Shown: piece after piece, positions 7,011-15,584 of the stretch | Layout of the letters: each line of letters opens with the position of its first letter | Numbering within the stretch: the first letter of the stretch is position 1 | Assembly (NCBI GenBank): GCA_964563535.1 | Contig: CAZLXP010000007.1 | Coordinates: forward strand, 1-46,053 | Source: WVWN01 sp964563535 | Lineage (GTDB): Bacteria; RBG-13-66-14; B26-G2; WVWN01 | DNA: 46,053 nt | Reading direction: 5' to 3' | Notes under the pieces: model-generated | What the model was told of the DNA's origin: nothing | What the model saw: the letters and a program-made list of their open reading frames with translations, nothing else | The model's database searches: none | Translations under genes and position numbers: made by a program

Positions 7011-8702
7011 TTAACGAACGACGCACTTCTTGGCCGCGGCTAAGCCGCCGGCGTTGACTTTGTAAATATATACGCCGGGCGGGACGCGGGCGCCGTCGCT
7101 CGTCGTCAGGTCCCACGCCACCTCCGCTAAGCCGTTCCTTAACGGCACGTCTAAGGTCCGGACCTTCCGGCCGCTCAGGTCGTAGATTACGATTTCCGCG
7201 CGCCCGACGTCTTTGCCGGAAAGCTCGAGGCGGAACGTCGTAGTCGAAACGACGGGGTTGGGGGCGTTCTGGGTTAGCATCAAGGCCGGCGCCGCCGCGG
7301 CCGCTAAGCCGCTCGTGGCGCCGTCGCCGCCGTCGCGGATCTCTATAGCCCAATCTAACGCGTCGTCGTAATACTCGGTTCCCCAACCCCATTGCTCGTC
7401 AGGGTAACCTTGCGGGTCGTAGTTTGAACCGCCGTGGTGGATGCACTCGCGGACGTCGACGTCAATACCCGGGTACGGGCCATTCAACATAACGATGCAG
7501 CCGCCGGCTATGCCCGAGCCCATGGCGCACGAGTAGGAAGTCCCTTCCCTGTTGGCGTAGCCGTTATCGAGCCAGGTGGTGTAGATGTCGGGCGAGGCGG
7601 GCGCGACAACGTCGACCGTCATTTGGTGGTAGCCGCTGTGCTCCCACCGTTCCCAGCCGTAAGGTACGCGTAACGTACCGCCGATGCTTATCATGCGGGC
7701 GTCTTCATCTACCGCCGGGTACGAGTAATACGGGCCGGAATCGGCCGGATTGTCGCCGCTCGAGGCCACCGTTACGACGTCGAGCTCCCACGCTTGCTCC
7801 AACGCCTTCTGGATTTCGAGCGGCGGGTATCCGAAACCCCAGGACATGTTCAAGAGGTCGGCGCCCATATTTACCGCGAACACCATACCGTAACCTTCGA
7901 TATACGGGTCGACGGGGTCGTAATAATGGGTACGAACGGGCATAATTTCGAAGGCGTCAACCCCCACGCCGGCTATGCCCAACCAGTTATTGGTATCCGC
8001 GGCTATCACGCCGGCGACCGCGGTTCCGTGGCCGGAAATATCCTCCGGGAACTGACTACCTAACATGTCGAATGGGACGCCTACGTTCTCTATGATGTCC
8101 TGGTGAATGCCGCTACGTTCGCCGTTCGAGGTGTAGATGCCCGTGTCGATAACGCCGGCTATCGGGTACCCGTCGGGCGGCGGCCATATGAAGCGGTCCC
8201 ATCCCTCGGGCCAGTGTATGTCGCAGTCCCGGTTGTAGGAGTTATACAGGTACCATTGTTGGTCGAAGTCGGGGTCGTTGGGGAACATATACGATTTGCC
8301 CGGGCCCTCGGGGGCGGCGTCCACGACGTACGGGTCCCTTTTGTAGTCGGCGACTACCGAAAGCGGGTCGACCTTGGCCCGGTACCTCAATACGAAGACG
8401 TACTTCAGCCGGGCTTTCGCCGCGGCCCGCTGCCAGTCTTCCCACTCCCACAGGCCCCGGGGATGTCTTATAGGTCCTTTAGGCATCGGGAAAACCGCTT
8501 CTACCCCGTAAACGTCGTACTTCTCCGCCAGCAAGTCCAGCGATGGATGCCCTGAACCTTTGGTGCCCGGGTTATTTTCGAGTATGACGTTATCGCCGAA
8601 CTCTACGCAGATGATGCCGGGGTTATACTCCACCGCGTAAACTAAAGCGGCGCCACCTATTATAAGGCACGCCGCGACCCCGGCCAATGTTGACTTTTTC
8701 AT
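7011..8702 (-). CDS. Secreted subtilisin-like serine protease (S8) with type IX-type C-terminal tail
   Basis: A 563-residue exported protease. Signal peptide about residues 1-23, then a propeptide-like region to about 130. The S8 catalytic domain spans about 150-450 with the triad Asp186 (GVIDTG), His225 (SGHGT) and Ser389 (EGTSYS). The last 90 residues start with QNAPNP and run to GVYIYKVNAGG; this is the FlgD-like/Por-secretion tail fold that directs cargo of the type IX system in Bacteroidota and relatives. It is therefore expected to be active and to reach the cell surface or the medium. GGAGG lies before the ATG, and a good promoter is upstream at 8768-8796. No type IX apparatus gene is in the window, so the export route rests on the tail alone. 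Confidence 0.92.
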   Translation of the reverse strand: MKKSTLAGVAACLIIGGAALVYAVEYNPGIICVEFGDNVILENNPGTKGSGHPSLDLLAEKYDVYGVEAVFPMPKGPIRHPRGLWEWEDWQRAAAKARLKYVFVLRYRAKVDPLSVVADYKRDPYVVDAAPEGPGKSYMFPNDPDFDQQWYLYNSYNRDCDIHWPEGWDRFIWPPPDGYPIAGVIDTGIYTSNGERSGIHQDIIENVGVPFDMLGSQFPEDISGHGTAVAGVIAADTNNWLGIAGVGVDAFEIMPVRTHYYDPVDPYIEGYGMVFAVNMGADLLNMSWGFGYPPLEIQKALEQAWELDVVTVASSGDNPADSGPYYSYPAVDEDARMISIGGTLRVPYGWERWEHSGYHQMTVDVVAPASPDIYTTWLDNGYANREGTSYSCAMGSGIAGGCIVMLNGPYPGIDVDVRECIHHGGSNYDPQGYPDEQWGWGTEYYDDALDWAIEIRDGGDGATSGLAAAAAPALMLTQNAPNPVVSTTTFRLELSGKDVGRAEIVIYDLSGRKVRTLDVPLRNGLAEVAWDLTTSDGARVPPGVYIYKVNAGGLAAAKKCVVR

Positions 8703-8767
8703 CTCCGACCTCCTTGTAGATAGTTAAAAACCCCGCGTTAGAAACAGACCCTCTTTATTACCGGGAT

Positions 8768-8796
8768 AGTCTACCCCCCACCGTCCTGTTTGTCAA
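8768..8796 (-). promoter_or_regulatory. Promoter of the subtilase gene
   Basis: On the minus strand TTGACA (8791-8796), 17 bases, TAGACT (8768-8773). A perfect -35 and a four-of-six -10, within an unusually AT-rich gap. The leader would be about 60 bases, ending in GGAGG before the ATG. Confidence 0.7.
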
Positions 8797-8845
8797 GTGT
8801 TTATTTATATATTACTTATTTAGTATTGTTAACCCGGCGGCTATT

Positions 8846-8873
8846 AAAAAAGCGGCTCGGTTGAGCCGCTTTT
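8846..8873 (-). terminator. Rho-independent terminator after the metallophosphoesterase gene
   Basis: Stem GCGGCTC (8852-8858)/GAGCCGC (8863-8869), loop GGTT, with six T on the minus strand and four T on the plus strand. It stands 20 bases after the stop of the minus-strand gene. Confidence 0.85.
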
Positions 8874-8891
8874 ACGTAAGTTGCGCTCGCG

Positions 8892-10637
8892 TTATTCGAA
8901 CGCCAGATACCCGAAGCGCCGGGGGTCGAAGCCGACGGGGTATTGCCAGTCGGCGGAGCTCTTTTGGGCCTGCTCCTTGCGGCGGAAGTTCACGCCCCAC
9001 CGGTCGCCGGCGACGGCGCCGTCCACCCCCAGCGTCGCGAAGGGTATGGCCGCCTCGAGGGTCCAGTAATCGTCGCCCCGGGCCGTCGCGAGCTCGTATG
9101 CGCCGTTCCATGCCGCCGGGCCCTCGCTGTCCAGCTCAGCGGGAGGCGCGAACGTATACGCGACGTCGTAGATTACGGCCGCGGGATTGACGTAGATCTG
9201 GTAGAAGACGTCCTTTTGCGGGTCCGGCCGGAAGAAGAAGCCGACGCAGTCGTCGCTATGAACGAAGGCGTCGCGTTCCGCGGCCTTCACGACCAGCGCC
9301 CCCATATCCTTCTGCTCGCACCGCGCGGCGACGTAGAGGTTTTTCTCGTCGTAGCCGAAGTAGAAGGTCGTCGGGTCGATCTTGGACGCGCCGCCGTCGG
9401 GGGCGCCGAAGTATCGGGCCGTCGCGGCCTCGCGCCAGCACGCGTCGTCGAGCGCGCCGTCTACGGCCGGCGCCGCGGCCACGCGCCTGACCGGCTGCAC
9501 CCGGCAGGCCGGCAGGCTGTTCTTATACTCGTGCACCAGCTTCGCGCGGTAAGGATAGGCCACCGTCACCTCGGGCAGCGGGTAAAGCTCGCCGACGAGC
9601 GTCGCGGCGAACTCGAGCTGGGCGGCCTCGCCCGGCGCGAGCGTCACCTCGCGGCGCGCGGGCTCGAGCTTCCAGCCGGCCGGCACCTCCCACGTCGCCG
9701 CCGTCGTGAACTCAGCCGCGGTCGCGTTCTCGACGAATACCGTGACCGTCGTTTCGGTATCACCCTCCGCGAAGGGGAACGACGGCACCCGCACCAGGTC
9801 CGTTTCGACGCGGTCGACGAGTTTCAGGTCGGCGACCAGGACGGCGTCGCGGGGCCGGGCCGAGCCTTTCTTGAGCACGGTCCACGCGAGCTCGTCGCCG
9901 CGCACCGTGCACCACACGTATTGGAAATAGGCCCCGAGGTATTCGACCTCTTCATCTATGCCGCCGCCGCTCGTGCCGACGATGGTATAGGGAATGCCGT
10001 CGTATTCGGCGGCGCCGTAAAGGTGATAGTGGCCGTTGAAGACGGCGTCGACGCCGTATGTTTTGAAGATCTCGTGCAGCGGGTCCGCCTTGCCCTCCGC
10101 CAACGTATCGTACCAGTAGGGCACGTGGTAGATAACTATCGTCAAGCGGCCTTTAGCGTGCTTTGCCAGGTCGGCCTCCAGCCACCCGCGGTAGCCGCTC
10201 TCGGCGAGCCACTTCTCGCTCGACTCCCACCGGCCGGTGTCGAGCATTACGAAGTGCACCCCCTCGCGGTCGAACGAGTAGCACGGCTCGCGCCGGGCGC
10301 GCTCTTTCCATACCCCCAGCATCACGTCGTTGTAAATGTCGTGGTTGCCGGGGCAGACGTAGAGGGGCGCCCCCAACTCGTCGGCGATGCCCCAGTATTC
10401 GTCCCACTGCCGGTTGAGGGTCGCGACGTCCTCCGTATAACCCTCGATCTGGTCGCCGACCGTCACGACCACGTCCGGTTTCAGGCGGTTCACTTCTCCT
10501 ACGATTTCCTCGTATACGTCGGCGACGTGGCCGCCGGTCCGGTCGCCGAGGATGACGAAATTAAAATCCTTGGGGGCGCCGTAGGCCGCGGCCGCGCCGA
10601 CCAGCGCTAACGAAACCACGAACGTGAAACGCTTCAT
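8892..10637 (-). CDS. Secreted calcineurin-like metallophosphoesterase with CBM9-like C-terminal domain
   Basis: A 581-residue exported protein. Signal peptide about 1-20. The metallophosphoesterase domain (about 24-260) has the metal-binding blocks in order: GDRTGG (about 31-36), GDQIEG (61-66), GNHD (97-100), the His of YHVP (171) and GHYH (202-205). A beta-rich stretch (about 280-380) follows. The C-terminal 200 residues match the CBM9-like fold of family 9 carbohydrate-binding and related domains: VDGALDDACW at its start, then FYFGYDEKNLYVAARCE. Such modules often bind glycans or sit on surface enzymes. It may hydrolyse phosphoesters bound to a glycan; the substrate is not inferable. The ATG at 10637 is preferred over the GTG one codon earlier because of GAGGTGTG. 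It follows ogt in the same direction. Confidence 0.85.
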   Translation of the reverse strand: MKRFTFVVSLALVGAAAAYGAPKDFNFVILGDRTGGHVADVYEEIVGEVNRLKPDVVVTVGDQIEGYTEDVATLNRQWDEYWGIADELGAPLYVCPGNHDIYNDVMLGVWKERARREPCYSFDREGVHFVMLDTGRWESSEKWLAESGYRGWLEADLAKHAKGRLTIVIYHVPYWYDTLAEGKADPLHEIFKTYGVDAVFNGHYHLYGAAEYDGIPYTIVGTSGGGIDEEVEYLGAYFQYVWCTVRGDELAWTVLKKGSARPRDAVLVADLKLVDRVETDLVRVPSFPFAEGDTETTVTVFVENATAAEFTTAATWEVPAGWKLEPARREVTLAPGEAAQLEFAATLVGELYPLPEVTVAYPYRAKLVHEYKNSLPACRVQPVRRVAAAPAVDGALDDACWREAATARYFGAPDGGASKIDPTTFYFGYDEKNLYVAARCEQKDMGALVVKAAERDAFVHSDDCVGFFFRPDPQKDVFYQIYVNPAAVIYDVAYTFAPPAELDSEGPAAWNGAYELATARGDDYWTLEAAIPFATLGVDGAVAGDRWGVNFRRKEQAQKSSADWQYPVGFDPRRFGYLAFE

Positions 10638-10688
10638 CACACCTCACCCTCTCGTCGCGAACGTAACTTCCGCGGGGTTAATAACGTA

Positions 10689-11207
10689 TTATCTCAGCAG
10701 GGCGCCCTCGTGCTCGAGCAATTTGCGTTTAAGGTCCACGCCGCCGCCGAAGCCGCCGAGGCCGGAGGCGGCGACGACGCGGTGACAGGGGACTATCAGC
10801 GGAATGGGGTTGGCGGCGCAAGCGGCGCCCACCGCCCGGGCGGCGCCGGGAAAGCCCGCCCGCCGCGCAAGCTCGCCGTACGTCGCCGTCGAGCCGTACG
10901 GAATCGCGCTTATGGCCTCCAGGACCTTAAACTGGAAGGGCGTAACGCGGATGTGGAACGGGACGTCGAAGTCGCGGCGGCTGCCGGCCAGGTACCCCGC
11001 GATCTCGGCTCGAGCGAGCTCCAGCTCGGCCGTCGTCCCCTCCACGACGAGAAACCCCGGGTACGCCCTCTTGAGATGGGCGAAGAAACGCCGGCCCCCC
11101 TCTTCGGGCAGCCCCACGGCGGCGACGCCGTCGGCGCTCGCGGCCAGCCGAAATACGCCCCACGTCGTCGGGAATTCGGTAAAAAACAAACTGAATGCGG
11201 GAGTCAT
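10689..11207 (-). CDS. ogt: Methylated-DNA--protein-cysteine methyltransferase
   Basis: A 172-residue suicide repair protein that moves the alkyl group from O6-methylguanine or O4-methylthymine in DNA to its own cysteine. The C-terminal domain carries the active-site motif PCHRV with the acceptor Cys at about residue 141, preceded by the recognition-helix region YGELARRAG and the AVGAACAANP segment. The N-terminal domain (about 1-85) is the usual ribonuclease-like partner without extra metal-binding cysteines, as in Ogt and unlike Ada. The ATG at 11207 follows CAGGTG; a GTG one codon upstream is possible. The metallophosphoesterase gene lies 51 bases downstream in the same direction, so a shared transcript is likely though the functions look unrelated. 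Confidence 0.95.
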   Translation of the reverse strand: MTPAFSLFFTEFPTTWGVFRLAASADGVAAVGLPEEGGRRFFAHLKRAYPGFLVVEGTTAELELARAEIAGYLAGSRRDFDVPFHIRVTPFQFKVLEAISAIPYGSTATYGELARRAGFPGAARAVGAACAANPIPLIVPCHRVVAASGLGGFGGGVDLKRKLLEHEGALLR

Positions 11208-11293
11208 CACCTGAGCGACCCTTATTTAACGCCACGTTTATAACATAATGCCCCCGCCGAAAAAAGCGAAAACGCCGGGTTTTATAAATCCGC

Positions 11294-11322
11294 TTGACCG
11301 CGGCGCGGTTTTTTGTTAAAAT
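11294..11322 (+). promoter_or_regulatory. Promoter of the RND efflux operon
   Basis: TTGACC (11294-11299), 17 bases, TAAAAT (11317-11322). Five of six matches at each box and ideal spacing. The leader is about 47 bases; no clear operator is seen in it. Confidence 0.8.
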
Positions 11323-11375
11323 AAGACCAGTTAGTCGATAATTGAACTGAGGAGTTCAAAAGCAAGCGGGTCAAT

Positions 11376-12296
11376 ATGAGGAAATGGATAATAATTAGCG
11401 CCGCGGCCGTCGTCCTGGCCGTGGTCGTAATCTTAGCCGTAATCCGGGCCAGCCAGAAGCGCGAACAAGCCGAGCGTTTCGCGGCGCGGCGGGAAATCGC
11501 CGTCGCCGTCGAGGTCGCGAAACCGACGACCGGCGCCATCGAGGAGACGAGGACGTTCCTGGGGACCGTGGTCTCGACGGATGAGGCCACGGTGTATTCC
11601 AAGATCCCGGGGAAAGTGGTATCGCTGCCCGCGGTGGCCGGCGCGCGCGTCGGCGCCGGCGAGACGGTCGCCGTCATCGACTACGACCAACCGGGCATGA
11701 AGTTCCGCTACTACAACGCATATTCTCCGATAAACGGCGAAATTACGGACGTCCTAGTCGGCGTCGGCGACACGGTGTCGCCCGCTACGCCGCTGGCGAC
11801 GGTGGTCCGGCCCGAATCCGTCAAAATCGAAACCGCGGTCCCGGCGGAGACGCTGGCGCTGATGACCAAACGCCAACCGGTCAAGATCTACGTCAAGGGC
11901 AGCGCCGGCCACTACGTCGACGGCGAGGTCATAAACGTGCCGACGGCGCTCTCCGCCGACTCCCACCTCGCGACGGTCGAGATCAGGCCCACGTCGAAAG
12001 CGTCGGGGTTGCGCGCCGGCATGTTCGCCCGGGTGGAGGTCCCGGTGGCGCGGAGCGAGAACGCGCTGCTCGTCCCGCCGCAGGCGGTTCGCCGGGAAGT
12101 AACCGGCCTGGCGGTATACGTGGCGGAGGGCGGCGTCGTTCGGCGGCGGCCCGTCAACGTCGGCCTTTCCCGGGCGGACGCGGTAGAGGTCACCTCCGGC
12201 CTCCGCGCCGGCGACGACGTAATCGTTTACGCCAACGGCGACCTCGACGACGGCATTAAAATAAACAAGAAAGTCCCTTACGAACCCCACGACTAA
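11376..12296 (+). CDS. RND efflux periplasmic adaptor (membrane fusion protein)
   Basis: A 306-residue adaptor that joins an inner-membrane RND pump to an outer-membrane channel. One N-terminal membrane helix (about 4-23) anchors it. The two lipoyl half-motifs are visible, around GTVVSTDEATVYSKIPGKV (about 63-81) and the SPINGEITDVLV region (about 115-130). They are joined by only about 30 residues, so the alpha-helical hairpin is missing or very short. A beta-barrel domain and a membrane-proximal domain (PPQAVRRE onwards, about 232-300) follow. The short hairpin gives a protein smaller than classical AcrA (about 390). The permease gene begins 39 bases downstream. GAGGAG lies too far upstream (22 bases) to be a normal ribosome site, so the ATG choice rests on the signal sequence. 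Confidence 0.9.
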   Translation: MRKWIIISAAAVVLAVVVILAVIRASQKREQAERFAARREIAVAVEVAKPTTGAIEETRTFLGTVVSTDEATVYSKIPGKVVSLPAVAGARVGAGETVAVIDYDQPGMKFRYYNAYSPINGEITDVLVGVGDTVSPATPLATVVRPESVKIETAVPAETLALMTKRQPVKIYVKGSAGHYVDGEVINVPTALSADSHLATVEIRPTSKASGLRAGMFARVEVPVARSENALLVPPQAVRREVTGLAVYVAEGGVVRRRPVNVGLSRADAVEVTSGLRAGDDVIVYANGDLDDGIKINKKVPYEPHD

Positions 12297-12335
12297 ATCC
12301 GTAATAGGCGGCCGCCCCCGGGCCGCGCTAAAGCC

Positions 12336-15300
12336 ATGAAACTTCCGGACTTCGCAATCCGCCGGCCGGTTTTCGTAACGATGCAGGTCCTCGCGGTCCT
12401 GGTGCTCGGCGTCGTGTCCTTCAACCGGCTGGGCGTGGACCTGATGCCCGACGTCGACTTCCCCTACGTCATCGCCACCGTCGTATGGCCCGGCGCCGGC
12501 GCGCAGGAAGTAGAGACGGAGATCACCGACCCGCTGGAAGATAAGTTGAGCGCCATCAGCGGCCTCAAAAACCTCTACTCCTTTTCGTACGAAGGATATA
12601 CGCTGGTGGTATTGGAGTTCGAGCTGGAGACGGACCCGCGTCAGGCCGAGGCCGACGTGCGCACGGAGGTAGAGAAAGCCCTCCCCGACCTGCCGCTGGA
12701 CATAGAGAAGCCGGTCGTAGCGCGCGTGGACTGGGGCGCGGAACCGGTGATATCGTTCGCCGTCGGCGGCAAGGCCACGTTGGAGGAGTTGCGCCGCATC
12801 GCCGACGACGAGATAAAACCCCAGCTCGAGAAGATCGCCGGGGTAGCGGAAGTAAAAGTCGCCGGCGGCCGGGAGCGCGAGGTGAAGGTCTCGCTAGACC
12901 GGGCGGCGCTCGCGGGTTACGGCATTTCGCTGGACGAGGTGACGGGGGCGCTGGCCGCGGCCAACCTGGAGGTCCCGGCCGGGCCGATGCGCGCCGGCAC
13001 GCGCGAGGAGAAAATCCGCGTGGCGGGCAAGTTCCGCTCCCAGGAGGACATCGAGAACGTCGTCGTCGCCCGCAAGGAGGGCTCGCCCGTCTTCCTCCGC
13101 GACGTCGCCTCGGTCGACGTCGACAGCTTCAAAGAAATCAAGACCATCCCCAAGCTCAACGGCAAGGACGCCGTAACGGTAAGCGTGGAGAAAGCGTCCG
13201 GGGCCAACACCGTCGCCGCGTGCGACGAGACCCTCAAGCGTCTCGCCCAGCTCAAGAAAACGCTCCCCGCCGGGGTCGACGTCGACGTCGCCTACAACGA
13301 CGCCGATTTCATCAAAGGGGCCATCGCCGACACCACCCAGGCGCTATACTTGGGCGCCATCTTCGCCGTCCTGGTCATCCTGATATTCTTGGGCAACATC
13401 AGGACCACCGTCATCTCGGCGCTGGCCATCCCGACGTCCATTCTCTTCACCTTCATCTTGATGTACGCCGTGGGGTTCACCCTCAACATGCTCTCCCTCA
13501 TGGCGCTCGCGCTCGCCGTCGGCATCCTGATCGACGACGCCATCGTCGTCCGCGAGAACATCTATCGCCATTGGGAAGAGGGTATGTCGCTTCAGAAGTC
13601 GGCCTCCTTCGGGACGGCGGAGGTCGGCCTGGCCATCATGGCGACGACGTTTACCATTTGCGCCGTCTTCGTGCCGGTGGCGTATATGGGCGACATCGTA
13701 GGCCGGTTCTTCCGCCAGTTCGGCCTGGTCGTCGTATTCGCGGTCATGTATTCGCTGTGGGACGCTTTGACGATGGCGCCCATGCTCTCGGCCAAACTGT
13801 TGATAGGCAGTCCGGACCCCACGAAGCGGAATCGGTTCGAGCGGCTCTTCGCGCCCGTCAACCGCCAGTTCGAGCGGCTGGCGGACGCGTACCGCGGCTT
13901 CCTGCGGCGGGCCCTCGAGCGCCGGGTCATAACGCTCGTCGCGGCCGTCGCCGTCTTCGTCGCCAGCTTAATGCTGACCCGCTTTATCAGCACCCAGTTC
14001 ATGCCGGCGTGGGACCAGGGTTACGTTTACGCCCACGTCGCGACGCCCCTCGACTCTTCGCTGGAGTATACGGAGAGCGTCGCCGACGACGTCGAGAAGC
14101 GGCTCGCCTCGCACCCGGCGGTGGAGACGACGTTCGCCACCATCGGCGACGACGAGATCCCCAACCACGCCACCATAACGGCCAAGCTCAAGCCGGTTGG
14201 CGAACGCGACCGGAGCAACTTCGAGCTGGAGGAGGAGTTCCGGGCGTATTTCGCCACCTACTCGCGGGCCAAGGTGACGTTCCGCGTCCCGGGGATGGGC
14301 GCCGGCGGGGGCTTCGGCCAACAGCCGATCTCGGTAGACCTCTCCGGGCCCGACCTGGACGTGCTGGAGGCCGAGGCCGAGAAATTCGTCGCGTATCTGA
14401 AAACGCGGGGCGCCACGCGCGACGCCGGCATGAGCTACGAGAAGGGCCGGCCCGAAACGCGGCTCGTCCCCGACCGCGCCATGGGCACCGAGATGGGGAT
14501 CCCGGTGGCCGCGGTCGCGATGACGGTCCGGGGCCTGGTGGAGGGAACCGTCGCGACGAAATACGCCGAGGGCGGCAAGGAGTACGACGTCCGCGTTATG
14601 ATTCCCCGCGGCGAAATCCGCGACCTCGGCGACGTCGAGGGCATATATCTGACGAACCGCGACGGCGACGTCGTCCCGCTGGCGATGTTGGTCGACGTCA
14701 AACAGGACATCGGCCCCACCGAAATTCAACACACCAACCGCCAGCGCACCGTTTCGGTCTGGACCGGTAAGGCGCTGGGCGCCGCCGACTCGGACCTCCA
14801 ACGCGAGATGGCCAAATACGTCAAAGACCATCCGCCGCCGCGGGGCTATGAATACAACGTAGGGCGCGGCACCGAGATGCAGCAGAAGACGTTCCGCAAC
14901 CTGTTCATGGCCCTCGCCATCGCCGTCGTCTTCATCTACATCGTGCTCGCGGCCCAGTTCAACTCCTTCACCCACCCCTTCACCATCATGCTCGCGCTGC
15001 CGCTCGCGGTCGTCGGCGCCCTCGTCGCCATCTTCATCCTCGGCACGACCTTCGACATGATGACGATGGTGGGCCTCATCCTCCTTATGGGGCTCGTCAA
15101 CAAGAACGCCATCCTGCTCGTCGACTACACCTTGCAGCAGCTCGACAAGGGGAAGTCCATCAAAGAGGCGCTGCTCGTCGCCGGCCCCGTCCGGATGCGC
15201 CCCATCCTCATGACCACCGCGGCCATGATAATGGGCATGTTCCCCACCGCCCTCGGCCTGGGCGAGGGGGGCTCGTTCCGCCAGGGCATGGCGGTCGCCG

Positions 15301-15431
15301 TCATCGGCGGCCTTTTGACCTCCACTATCCTCACGCTGGTCGTCGTGCCGGTGGTCTTCTCGCTCATCGAGGGCCTGCGGCGCCGGCGCAAACGGCTAAC
15401 CAACGAGCTCGCCGCGACCGAATTCGAATAA
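12336..15431 (+). CDS. RND-family efflux permease (AcrB/HAE1-like)
   Basis: A 1031-residue inner-membrane proton-driven exporter, full length for the family. The N-terminus (AIRRPVFVTM) leads into TM1, followed by a large periplasmic porter loop (about 35-330), TM2-6, a second loop and TM8-12. The proton-relay pair Asp400-Asp401 in TM4 (GILIDDAIVV) and Lys923 in TM10 (LVNKNAILLVDY) are present, so the pump should be active. Substrates could be drugs, bile-like compounds or lipids. It forms an operon with the upstream adaptor; no TolC-like channel gene is nearby, so an outer-membrane partner must be encoded elsewhere. A strong terminator follows seven bases after the stop. Confidence 0.97.
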   Translation: MKLPDFAIRRPVFVTMQVLAVLVLGVVSFNRLGVDLMPDVDFPYVIATVVWPGAGAQEVETEITDPLEDKLSAISGLKNLYSFSYEGYTLVVLEFELETDPRQAEADVRTEVEKALPDLPLDIEKPVVARVDWGAEPVISFAVGGKATLEELRRIADDEIKPQLEKIAGVAEVKVAGGREREVKVSLDRAALAGYGISLDEVTGALAAANLEVPAGPMRAGTREEKIRVAGKFRSQEDIENVVVARKEGSPVFLRDVASVDVDSFKEIKTIPKLNGKDAVTVSVEKASGANTVAACDETLKRLAQLKKTLPAGVDVDVAYNDADFIKGAIADTTQALYLGAIFAVLVILIFLGNIRTTVISALAIPTSILFTFILMYAVGFTLNMLSLMALALAVGILIDDAIVVRENIYRHWEEGMSLQKSASFGTAEVGLAIMATTFTICAVFVPVAYMGDIVGRFFRQFGLVVVFAVMYSLWDALTMAPMLSAKLLIGSPDPTKRNRFERLFAPVNRQFERLADAYRGFLRRALERRVITLVAAVAVFVASLMLTRFISTQFMPAWDQGYVYAHVATPLDSSLEYTESVADDVEKRLASHPAVETTFATIGDDEIPNHATITAKLKPVGERDRSNFELEEEFRAYFATYSRAKVTFRVPGMGAGGGFGQQPISVDLSGPDLDVLEAEAEKFVAYLKTRGATRDAGMSYEKGRPETRLVPDRAMGTEMGIPVAAVAMTVRGLVEGTVATKYAEGGKEYDVRVMIPRGEIRDLGDVEGIYLTNRDGDVVPLAMLVDVKQDIGPTEIQHTNRQRTVSVWTGKALGAADSDLQREMAKYVKDHPPPRGYEYNVGRGTEMQQKTFRNLFMALAIAVVFIYIVLAAQFNSFTHPFTIMLALPLAVVGALVAIFILGTTFDMMTMVGLILLMGLVNKNAILLVDYTLQQLDKGKSIKEALLVAGPVRMRPILMTTAAMIMGMFPTALGLGEGGSFRQGMAVAVIGGLLTSTILTLVVVPVVFSLIEGLRRRRKRLTNELAATEFE

Positions 15432-15437
15432 AAAAAA

Positions 15438-15463
15438 GCCCCCGGCGACGGGGGCACTTTTTT
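15438..15463 (+). terminator. Rho-independent terminator of the RND operon
   Basis: Stem GCCCCCG (15438-15444)/CGGGGGC (15449-15455), loop GCGA, followed by ACTTTTTT. A textbook terminator. Confidence 0.9.
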
Positions 15464-15464
15464 C

Positions 15465-15493
15465 TTGACGGAGAGAGCGAGAGGGTATTTAAT
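15465..15493 (+). promoter_or_regulatory. Promoter of the lipoprotein gene at 15585
   Basis: TTGACG (15465-15470), 17 bases, TTTAAT (15488-15493). It begins immediately after the terminator T-run and gives a leader of about 85 bases. Confidence 0.65.
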
Positions 15494-15584
15494 ATAAACG
15501 GCGGCTTGACGTTGGAGCCGGCGGCCGCGGGTGGGCCCGGCCGCTAACGGTTAGGGTTAATAACTTAAGCGAGGAGGACGGGAG

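Noticed and set aside
8943..10610. A 555-codon open frame opposite the metallophosphoesterase
   Set aside because: It is antisense to a clear enzyme gene. Its composition is Arg- and Val-rich without motifs, a product of high GC in the third codon positions.
13220..14770. A 516-codon frame inside the RND permease gene
   Set aside because: Very Arg/Pro/Gly-rich, same strand as a well-conserved permease, no ribosome site. A shadow frame.
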